This document shows, one piece after another, positions 1-5,489 of a stretch of DNA of 11,625 nt. The notes under the pieces were generated by a model. That model worked only from the letters and a program-made list of their open reading frames with translations, made no database searches and had not been told where the DNA came from. The stretch covers positions 1-11,625 of the forward strand of contig CAYIGH010000032.1 in assembly GCA_964362915.1 (NCBI GenBank), in the 5' to 3' direction. Source of the stretch: JAUSIK01 sp964362915 (GTDB lineage: Archaea > Nanobdellota > Nanobdellia > Pacearchaeales > GW2011-AR1). The position numbers and the translations under genes were made by a program. Position 1 is the stretch's first letter, and each line of letters begins with the position of its first letter.

Positions 1-9
1 AATTCCTCT

Positions 10-28
10 CTCGGCTTCAAAAGCCGAG
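10..28. repeat. Short GC-rich hairpin resembling an IS200/IS605-type end
   Basis: CTCGGCTT (10-17) and AAGCCGAG (21-28) form a perfect 8-bp stem around a 3-base loop, in an otherwise AT-rich region. The flanking AATTCCTC and GGTATCCTTG resemble the hairpin ends I associate with archaeal IS200/IS605 (tnpB-type) elements. No tnpA or tnpB is visible, because the window begins here. It could equally be a terminator of a gene to the left. The hairpin is directly visible; the assignment is inference. Confidence 0.4.
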
Positions 29-56
29 GTATCCTTGCCATATATGTAATGAAAAA

Positions 57-440
57 ATGAATGAAAATCAATTTAAAAAATTATTAAGTGGTTTGTCTTT
101 CGTTTATTTAGCAGGAGCATTAGGATGTGAGCCTACTAAAAATTTAGCTTTAGAACAGGAACCGCTAATTATTTCAGGAAGAGTGAATGCAGAACATTTT
201 CATGGTAAGCGGGGATTTTTCTCAAGTTCTATAAGTTATGAGATGAGTATGCTAACAGATAATGAGCAAATTATAATGTTCGATGGATTTTTGGAAGAAG
301 AAAGTCTAGATTCTCTGTTGGACAAAGGAGATTCTGTAAAAATTCACTTGAGACAAAAGCGTTATGGATTTGGTTATTTTCTGAGTTTGAGAGATGTTGT
401 AGAGGTAAATGGCGCTAAAAATCCACTCTATCGTGAATGA
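57..440 (+). CDS. Small hypothetical protein, possible lipoprotein-like N-terminus
   Basis: I do not recognise this 127-residue protein. After two Lys (residues 7-8) there is a moderately hydrophobic stretch (about 9-23) ending in A-L-G-C24, a weak lipobox-like sequence, so the mature part could be a small anchored protein. The rest is soluble and probably beta-rich: a GRV strand near residue 41, and an alternating basic/aromatic segment after G-D-S (about 92-115) that would suit a small OB-like barrel. The ATG at 57 follows an A-run without a clear ribosome binding site or TATA box; other nearby ATGs are out of frame or run straight into stops. It ends 6 bases from the convergent phosphohydrolase gene. 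The function is unknown and the lipoprotein reading is tentative. Confidence 0.55.
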   Translation: MNENQFKKLLSGLSFVYLAGALGCEPTKNLALEQEPLIISGRVNAEHFHGKRGFFSSSISYEMSMLTDNEQIIMFDGFLEEESLDSLLDKGDSVKIHLRQKRYGFGYFLSLRDVVEVNGAKNPLYRE

Positions 441-446
441 TAGTAG

Positions 447-1841
447 TCAATTTCCTATAACTTTTCCCTTCAAATCTTTTGGGATATCAACATCTAACAT
501 TTTAAGAATAGTTGGAGTGACATCTAAGTTATCTATTTCCCCCAAGTATCCTTTTGATTTATGATTATCCATTATAAATATTCCTTTCCAAGAATGACAT
601 GCATCGTCGCCTCCTTTTGCTGTTTCTAAACCATATAAGGTTTCATTTCCTATCAATGAATTATTGCAGCCATAATGAAGATTATCAAAATAAACTACCA
701 TATCTGGGGCTATATCTTGATATCTGCCTTTAAAATAATCTTTTTTCATAAAGAATTTTGTATCTAGAATTAAGCCGTCGTCACCTGGGATATTTTTTAG
801 TTTTTCTTTTAATTCTTTCAAAAGAGAATAATAATCTTCCTTTTCTACACATCCTTCTGGCTCTCGGCCTTTTAAATTTATGAATATCTGGGATTCATAT
901 GCTCCTATGGCAAAAACTTTTGTTTTTTTCCAATCAACCATTTCTGGTTTAAATTCAGTTCTACTTTTTATTGGCTCTTTTAAAACCATATAATTATTCT
1001 TAATCAGCCAATCAGTAAGATTGATTCTATTATGCATTCTAGTTATTCCATGATCTGAAAGAACTATTAATTTTGTATCTCTGTCTAATAATTCTAAAAC
1101 TTCACCTAGACCTTGATCAAAAAATTTATAATAGTTCTTTAGAGTATCTTTAAATTCGGATTTTGAATCATATCTTCTATGCAACGGATCCATATAACGC
1201 CAGAACATATGATTTAGCCTGTCACTTTGACCGATAAAACCCCAGAATAAATCCCACTCTTTATTTTTTATTAAATATTTTATTGTATCAAAATGCATTT
1301 TTGTAACGTAATAGGCTTCCTCTATTAATTTTTCCTTCGACATATTTCTAAAATCTTTTACACTAGGGATATCAACAATTAACTTTTTTCCTAATACTCT
1401 TTCAATTTCTTCTTTTAGATTTTTTGGATGTGTAAATTCTACATCCTCTCTATTTGGAATATTTGGGCCTGCAATTAATAATCCATCGAAAGGTCTGACA
1501 GGCCACATCCCAACAACAAAGCAAACTATCGGTTTCTTCCATTTTTCAGATGCTATTTCCCATGCTGTTTTTGCCTTTATATTTCTTGATGTTACAATGC
1601 GAATATCATTATAAGAATAATTTTCTCTATAAATATATTCAAATATGCTAGTATCTGCAGGAGGCTTTCCTGTTATTATAGAAGTCCATGCCACAATTGA
1701 TAAATTAGGTATTGTGCTGTTTAATTCTGCATAACATCCCTTATTGATTAATTTTCTGATATTTGGAAGCTCGTTTAGCCAAGAATGAAAAAAATATTCT
1801 GGAGGAGCACCGTCAATTCCTAAAACCAAAACCTTGCCCAT
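447..1841 (-). CDS. Alkaline-phosphatase-superfamily phosphodiesterase/phosphohydrolase
   Basis: This 464-residue protein belongs to the type I phosphodiesterase/nucleotide pyrophosphatase group (COG3379-like) of the alkaline phosphatase superfamily, which hydrolyses or transfers phosphate esters using two metal ions. Visible features are the N-terminal strand with G-I-D10-G (metal ligand); the segment around S48 followed by A-W-T-S-I-I-T-G (51-58), where S48 aligns with the usual Thr/Ser nucleophile; D207 and H211 in S-D-R-L-N-H; D263-H264 in L-S-D-H-G; and H416 in A-C-H-S. The metal-site set is therefore complete. It has no signal peptide or membrane segment and begins directly at the catalytic fold, so it is probably cytosolic. 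The ATG at 1841 has a TATA box about 27 bases upstream. It is divergent from the microprotein/sulfatase-like pair, suggesting shared control. The substrate is unknown; a nucleotide sugar, lipid head group or phosphoglycan is plausible. Confidence 0.88.
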   Translation of the reverse strand: MGKVLVLGIDGAPPEYFFHSWLNELPNIRKLINKGCYAELNSTIPNLSIVAWTSIITGKPPADTSIFEYIYRENYSYNDIRIVTSRNIKAKTAWEIASEKWKKPIVCFVVGMWPVRPFDGLLIAGPNIPNREDVEFTHPKNLKEEIERVLGKKLIVDIPSVKDFRNMSKEKLIEEAYYVTKMHFDTIKYLIKNKEWDLFWGFIGQSDRLNHMFWRYMDPLHRRYDSKSEFKDTLKNYYKFFDQGLGEVLELLDRDTKLIVLSDHGITRMHNRINLTDWLIKNNYMVLKEPIKSRTEFKPEMVDWKKTKVFAIGAYESQIFINLKGREPEGCVEKEDYYSLLKELKEKLKNIPGDDGLILDTKFFMKKDYFKGRYQDIAPDMVVYFDNLHYGCNNSLIGNETLYGLETAKGGDDACHSWKGIFIMDNHKSKGYLGEIDNLDVTPTILKMLDVDIPKDLKGKVIGN

Positions 1842-1862
1842 AATTATGCTATTTCATATTAC

Positions 1863-1873
1863 TTTAAATATAT
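1863..1873 (-). promoter_or_regulatory. TATA box for the minus-strand phosphohydrolase gene
   Basis: On the minus strand this reads ATATATTTAAA, centred about 27 bases upstream of the ATG at 1841. That matches an archaeal TATA box for a leaderless transcript. The plus-strand string TTTAAATATATTCTT (1863-1877) recurs exactly at 3384-3398 upstream of the dehydrogenase gene. Confidence 0.6.
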
Positions 1874-1911
1874 TCTTATTGAATAATCTATTAATGGAAA
1901 GAAGATTAGTA

Positions 1912-1923
1912 ATATTTAAAAAT
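1912..1923 (+). promoter_or_regulatory. TATA box for the microprotein/sulfatase-like transcript
   Basis: ATATTTAAAAAT is centred about 27 bases upstream of the ATG at 1945 and about 146 bases upstream of the sulfatase-like ATG at 2064. The spacing equals that of the boxes at 3384 and 8035 relative to their genes, so transcription probably starts at or near the microprotein start codon. Confidence 0.6.
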
Positions 1924-1944
1924 AGATGAAACAATATAGAAAAC

Positions 1945-2067
1945 ATGGCTAAAAAAAAGATAAAAAAAGAAGAGGAAGGGTGTTTTCTTGGCAAAGATGA
2001 AGAGATTATGAGCAATGAAGAGGAAGAAGAATTAAAAGAGAATCTTAGAAGACTAGGATATTTATGA
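1945..2067 (+). CDS. 40-residue charged microprotein ending in LGYL, coupled to the sulfatase-like gene
   Basis: The 40-codon frame begins at ATG 1945, just inside an upstream in-frame TGA at 1927, and encodes a Lys-rich N-terminus, a central G-C-F-L-G (12-16) and a Glu-rich helix ending in E-L-K-E-N-L-R-R-L-G-Y-L. Its TGA (2065-2067) overlaps the ATG of the next gene (ATGA), implying translational coupling. Support for it being real: a TATA box at the leaderless distance from this ATG, and a C-terminal 15-residue tail matching that of the ribbon-helix-helix protein at 7754-7984 at 10 of 15 positions, with I/L and K/R changes at others. From memory, similar LGYL tails end many sulfatase-like and phosphodiesterase proteins, so this may be a detached tail acting in trans. 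No enzymatic role is suggested. Too short for many gene callers. Confidence 0.7.
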   Translation: MAKKKIKKEEEGCFLGKDEEIMSNEEEEELKENLRRLGYL

Positions 2068-3368
2068 AACCGAATATAATCTTTATTATCACTGATGAAG
2101 TTAGAGCAAAGAATCTAAGCTTGTACGGATATTTGCATGAATTTGATCCTAATATTAAAAAGATAGCATCTGAATCTGTTGTCTTTACACAAAACATTTC
2201 TCCATCTAATGGCAGCTGGCCATCCTCTACTTCATTATTTACAGGTAAATATCCTGCTAATCACGGAATTATGCGTTCTATGCCTTATACAACAATTGAT
2301 GAAATTAACGATCTGAGAAAAAATAAATTTTGGCTTCCATTAAATTTGCAAAAAATCGGCTATGATACTTATTTACTTAGCGGGCTAAAAGCATGGTTTA
2401 AGAAAGGATTCAATTATGTGAAAAGCGCTGAAAAAGCAAAGGACTCTTACAGGAAGATTAATAATAATGTTGTTATTAGAAAAATTATAAAACTCTTTCC
2501 TGATTGGCTTTATATGACGTTAAAAAATTTAACAAAAAGAGATCAAAAATTGGATTTCCCAAAAAGAGGTGAGATGCTTAGTTTAGCTATTTCTAAAATA
2601 AAAGATGCAAAAAAACCTTTCTTTATTTTTATTCATTTTGAGGACGCACATTATCCATGGGCTACTACGCCTACTCCAAAAATAAATAATGGTAAATCAC
2701 GTAGGAGTGTTGTAAAGAAAATTTCATTTCAATCCCAAAAGAAATATGCTCAACGCCGCTTGTTTAATCTGTCTGCTGATTCATTCGAAGAAGTTGAAAG
2801 CAAATATAATAATGCCATAAAGATGCTTGATGATGATATAGGCAAACTTTATTCTTATTTAAAAGAACAAAACCTCTGGGATAATACAATATTTGTTTTA
2901 ATGGGCGATCACGGGCTTAGTGTTGCAGAACATGAAATATATATTCACCATTCTGGGCTTTATGATGAAACAATTCGCGTGCCATTAATTATGCATATTC
3001 CAGGACTAAAACCTAAAGTTGTAAATGAACTCGTGCAGAATGTTGATATTGCGCCGACTATCTTAGAGTTATTGAAAGAAAAAAAGGTTGAATGTGATGG
3101 CAGATCTCTTTTAGGCTTGATAAAAACTGGAAAACCAATTAGGGATAAAGCTTTTTCTTTTGATGGGTGTTCTAATAATAGATGGTGTGCAAGAACAAAA
3201 GAAAGAAAGATAATTTTTTCAAATTCTAAATATTGTCTTGCATGCAAATCAGATCATTGTGAAGAAATAGAAGAATACGATTTAGTAAATGACCCTAATG
3301 AAACAAACAATATTAATTCTGGCAAATATGAATTGATGAATTTTGATCCTAATATAAAAATTAAATGA
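2064..3368 (+). CDS. Sulfatase-like hydrolase/phosphotransferase (alkaline phosphatase fold), non-canonical active site
   Basis: This 434-residue protein is in the sulfatase (PF00884-type) branch of the alkaline phosphatase superfamily. Metal-site residues are visible at D11-E12 after the first strand, H196 in the F-E-D-A-H segment, D282-H283 in G-D-H-G, and H295/H296 before the S-G-L-Y-D-E-T-I-R-V-P-L segment. The nucleophile region reads G-S51-W-P-S-S-T-S-L-F-T-G: the sulfatase Cys is Ser and the Arg of C-x-P-x-R is Ser. A formylglycine sulfatase is therefore unlikely; a phosphodiesterase or phospho-alcohol transferase using Ser is more likely. There is no signal peptide or membrane segment, so it is probably cytosolic. 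All six Cys lie in the C-terminal part (C344, C369, C375, C391, C394, C399), forming a possible metal-binding insertion just before the usual Y-D-L-x-N-D-P-x-E-T-N-N end motif. It overlaps the upstream microprotein gene by 4 bases. Confidence 0.88.
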   Translation: MKPNIIFIITDEVRAKNLSLYGYLHEFDPNIKKIASESVVFTQNISPSNGSWPSSTSLFTGKYPANHGIMRSMPYTTIDEINDLRKNKFWLPLNLQKIGYDTYLLSGLKAWFKKGFNYVKSAEKAKDSYRKINNNVVIRKIIKLFPDWLYMTLKNLTKRDQKLDFPKRGEMLSLAISKIKDAKKPFFIFIHFEDAHYPWATTPTPKINNGKSRRSVVKKISFQSQKKYAQRRLFNLSADSFEEVESKYNNAIKMLDDDIGKLYSYLKEQNLWDNTIFVLMGDHGLSVAEHEIYIHHSGLYDETIRVPLIMHIPGLKPKVVNELVQNVDIAPTILELLKEKKVECDGRSLLGLIKTGKPIRDKAFSFDGCSNNRWCARTKERKIIFSNSKYCLACKSDHCEEIEEYDLVNDPNETNNINSGKYELMNFDPNIKIK

Positions 3369-3383
3369 TTTTGTACATAAATG

Positions 3384-3394
3384 TTTAAATATAT
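3384..3394 (+). promoter_or_regulatory. TATA box for the dehydrogenase/cytidylyltransferase pair
   Basis: TTTAAATATAT is centred about 25 bases before the ATG at 3413, with no ribosome binding site between, as for a leaderless archaeal transcript. It suggests that the dehydrogenase and the following cytidylyltransferase gene have their own promoter, only about 15 bases after the sulfatase-like stop codon. Confidence 0.6.
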
Positions 3395-3412
3395 TCTTTT
3401 TTACAGCAAAAT

Positions 3413-4237
3413 ATGACTGATAACATTGTTCAAACTCCTCAGGATTTTAGGAATTTATTTTCTTTGGAAGGAAAAGTGGCAATTGTTACTGGAGGGGCAG
3501 GCTATATTGGATCTGCAATTTCTAAAGGGCTTGCCTCTTTTGAAGCTAATGTAGTATTAGTTGGAAGAACAGAATCAAAACTTGAGAGTTTTATTAAGGA
3601 AAATAATGAATTATATGGTAATAGGTTCAAGGCATATGCCTGTGATATCAAGTATCAAAATAAATTTAAAGAGATAGTTGACTTGATAGATGCCAAATAT
3701 GGCTCTGTAGATATTTTGGTCAATAATGCTTACATAAAGAAAAAGGAAAAATTTGATGAGCTCAGTGTTGAACAATGGAATGCGGCTATTGCAAATAATC
3801 TAACTCCTTACTTTACATGCAGTCAGGCAGTTATACCTTCTATGAAAAAAAAGGGCAATGGCTCTATAATTAATAATGCTTCTATCTATGGCTTTCTTGG
3901 AACAGACCATAGAATTTTTCTTGATATGGGTAATAATCCTGCGATTCATTATGCAGCAATAAAAGGGGCTATAACTCAAATGACAAGATATTTAGCTACT
4001 TTGTTTGCTAAAGAGGGAATTAGGGTAAATACTGTAAGTCCAGGATATTTTCCTAGAAAAAAGCCAGGAGAGTTTGGAAGACCTGATTATATAGAGCAGA
4101 TATGTAAAAGAACGCCTATGGGCAGGACAGGAAATGTAGAGGAAATTGCAAGTACGGCTGTTTTTCTTGCATCAAATGCATCTTCTTTTATAACAGGGCA
4201 GAATATTGTGATAGATGGTGGCTGGAGTAGTTGGTGA
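3413..4237 (+). CDS. Short-chain dehydrogenase/reductase (SDR)
   Basis: This 274-residue protein is a classical SDR: an NAD(P)-dependent oxidoreductase acting on an alcohol or carbonyl, probably of a sugar or polyol. The cofactor motif T-G-G-A-G-Y-I-G spans 26-33. Arg at the end of strand 2 (V-G-R, residue 52) hints at NADP(H). N-N-A is at 104-106, and the catalytic residues are N129/N130, S157, Y180 and K184 (Y-x-x-x-K). The C-terminal signature ends in F-I-T-G-Q-N-I-V-I-D-G-G. Length is usual, with an extra 15 or so residues at the N-terminus. A short insertion lies between the catalytic Ser and Tyr (about 163-177). The TATA box fits the ATG at 3413. The cytidylyltransferase follows at once, so the two probably prepare the same activated alcohol. 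The substrate cannot be read from sequence. Confidence 0.92.
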   Translation: MTDNIVQTPQDFRNLFSLEGKVAIVTGGAGYIGSAISKGLASFEANVVLVGRTESKLESFIKENNELYGNRFKAYACDIKYQNKFKEIVDLIDAKYGSVDILVNNAYIKKKEKFDELSVEQWNAAIANNLTPYFTCSQAVIPSMKKKGNGSIINNASIYGFLGTDHRIFLDMGNNPAIHYAAIKGAITQMTRYLATLFAKEGIRVNTVSPGYFPRKKPGEFGRPDYIEQICKRTPMGRTGNVEEIASTAVFLASNASSFITGQNIVIDGGWSSW

Positions 4238-4238
4238 T

Positions 4239-4706
4239 ATGGAGAATACTGTAGAAGAGTTCAGCAAAATGAATCATGATAGAACTAAAAAAATAATTGT
4301 TTACATTTCAGGCACATGGGATTTGTTCCATATAGGCCATTTAAATGCAATTATAACTGCAAAAAAGCTAGGAGACGAGCTAATAGTTGGAGTTAGCACA
4401 GATGAATTGATTAGAAAGTATAAAAAATACGATCCTATTTATCCTTATAAAGATAGATTAAAAATAATAGAATCATTAAAGTATGTAGACAGGATCGTTA
4501 CACAAGAAGAATTATCTACAGAAGAGCAATTCAGAGCCCTAAATTTTGATGTCCTAGTTGTAGGAGACGATTGGAAAGGCAAATATTTATCTGGAATTGA
4601 ATGGATAAGAAAACACGAATCAAAAGTAGTTATTTATTTGCCTAGAACTCCTGGAATAAGTACGAGTTCAATAAGAAAAAGACTATATGCTAATGTTATT
4701 AAGTAA
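4239..4706 (+). CDS. TagD-like cytidylyltransferase (glycerol-3-phosphate type)
   Basis: The protein belongs to the HxGH nucleotidyltransferase superfamily, closest in motif content to glycerol-3-phosphate cytidylyltransferase (TagD), which makes a CDP-alcohol from CTP and an alcohol phosphate. From the ATG at 4239 it has 155 residues. The G-T-W-D-L-F-H-I-G-H motif has HIGH at 31-34, followed by S-T-D-E near 53, G-D-D-W-K-G-K at 109-115 and R-T-P-G-I-S-T at 136-142; the last two are TagD hallmarks. RibL-type archaeal FAD synthetase is related and might seem suggested by neighbouring ribB, but it lacks those two motifs as I recall it, and ribB is convergent. The start is uncertain: ATG 4239 lies one base after the dehydrogenase stop, ATG 4215 overlaps that gene by 23 bases, and ATG 4269 would give the length closest to TagD. 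CTP preference and the substrate are inferred. Confidence 0.87.
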   Translation: MENTVEEFSKMNHDRTKKIIVYISGTWDLFHIGHLNAIITAKKLGDELIVGVSTDELIRKYKKYDPIYPYKDRLKIIESLKYVDRIVTQEELSTEEQFRALNFDVLVVGDDWKGKYLSGIEWIRKHESKVVIYLPRTPGISTSSIRKRLYANVIK

Positions 4707-4708
4707 AC

Positions 4709-5347
4709 TTAATTTTTAACCGAAATAGGTGAGATTTTTAGAGTATCTTTATACACTGCATTGTATATTTCCTCAACAGATATAACTTTTAGATTATGAT
4801 TTCTTGCAAATAGATTTATGTCTTCTCCTTTAGTCATTGTTCCGTTATCGTTAATTAATTCTGCTATTACGCCTACTTCCTTAAGGCCTACTAATCTTAA
4901 TAACTCGATAGTTGCTTCTGTATGCCCTCTTCTTGACTTTAATAAATCCTCCTTTGCTCTTAATGGAAATAAATGGCCTGGCTTTTGCAGTTGTTCTGGC
5001 TTTGAATTACCGTCTAGCAATACCGATATTGTCTTTAATCTATCATGAACAGACATCCCTGTTGTTGTAGTAACAGCATCAATTGAAACTGTGAAAGGCG
5101 TGCCAAATTTATCTGTAGGATTATTTATCATCATAGGCACTTTCAGCCTATCAAGAATATTACCATTGCAGGGGAGACACATCAAGCCTCTTGCATAGCG
5201 CATACAAAAAGCAAGATTGTGCACGTTTGCTTTCTCTCCGGCAATAACCATATCCCCCTCATTTTCTCTGTCATAATCATCAACTATCACAATTGGGATC
5301 CCTCTTCCTATATCTTCAAGAGCAGAGTATATTTTTTTATTATTCAT
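4709..5347 (-). CDS. ribB: 3,4-dihydroxy-2-butanone-4-phosphate synthase (riboflavin synthesis)
   Basis: RibB converts ribulose 5-phosphate to 3,4-dihydroxy-2-butanone 4-phosphate plus formate, supplying the four-carbon unit of riboflavin. The 212-residue protein is a complete monofunctional enzyme. It has the Mg/substrate loop D-R-E-N-E-G-D (26-32), A-R-G-L-M-C (52-57), F-G-T-P-F-T-V-S-I-D (81-90), T-G-M-S-V-H-D-R (96-103), H125 in K-P-G-H-L-F-P-L, R-R-G-H-T-E (139-144) and the A-E-L segment near E163. No GTP cyclohydrolase II domain is fused, as usual for archaea. It is convergent with the cytidylyltransferase gene (2 bases between stops), so it is not co-transcribed with it. Upstream lies an AT-rich promoter with a 16-base palindrome, then the left end of the IS630 element. 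I see no FMN riboswitch. Confidence 0.96.
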   Translation of the reverse strand: MNNKKIYSALEDIGRGIPIVIVDDYDRENEGDMVIAGEKANVHNLAFCMRYARGLMCLPCNGNILDRLKVPMMINNPTDKFGTPFTVSIDAVTTTTGMSVHDRLKTISVLLDGNSKPEQLQKPGHLFPLRAKEDLLKSRRGHTEATIELLRLVGLKEVGVIAELINDNGTMTKGEDINLFARNHNLKVISVEEIYNAVYKDTLKISPISVKN

Positions 5348-5359
5348 AGCAATTATATT

Positions 5360-5387
5360 TAATTATATATAATTACTATTTAAATTT
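5360..5387 (-). promoter_or_regulatory. Putative ribB promoter with a 16-base palindrome
   Basis: Upstream of ribB, TATTTAAATTT (5377-5387, given as plus strand) could serve as the TATA box about 35 bases before the ATG. Between it and the gene lies a perfect palindrome, TAATTATATATAATTA (5360-5375), which could be a second TATA element or a dimeric repressor site. It contains only A and T, so chance is a serious alternative. Confidence 0.4.
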
Positions 5388-5422
5388 AGTTTACCACTGA
5401 AGTATAATTACATCTTAATATA

Positions 5423-5445
5423 GTAAGAGACATAAGTTTCGTTCT
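5423..5445 (+). repeat. IS630 left terminal inverted repeat
   Basis: Begins GTAAGAGACATAAG directly after TA and ends CGTTCT. It matches the reverse complement of 6484-6506 at 15 of 23 positions without gaps. Confidence 0.65.
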
Positions 5446-5489
5446 GAAAGTATAAGTATAAATATAACTTCTGCGTGAAATAATAAAGG

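Noticed and set aside
2960..3247. 95-codon minus-strand frame inside the sulfatase-like gene
   Set aside because: It is antisense to a clearly conserved coding region and has no recognisable domain or promoter.
4239..4706. RibL-type archaeal FAD synthetase, because ribB is adjacent
   Set aside because: The G-D-D-W-K-G-K and R-T-P-G-I-S-T motifs are typical of TagD and not of RibL as I recall it, and ribB is on the opposite strand, convergent.
4818..5048. 76-codon plus-strand frame inside ribB
   Set aside because: It is antisense to conserved RibB motifs and its product looks like a compositional shadow.
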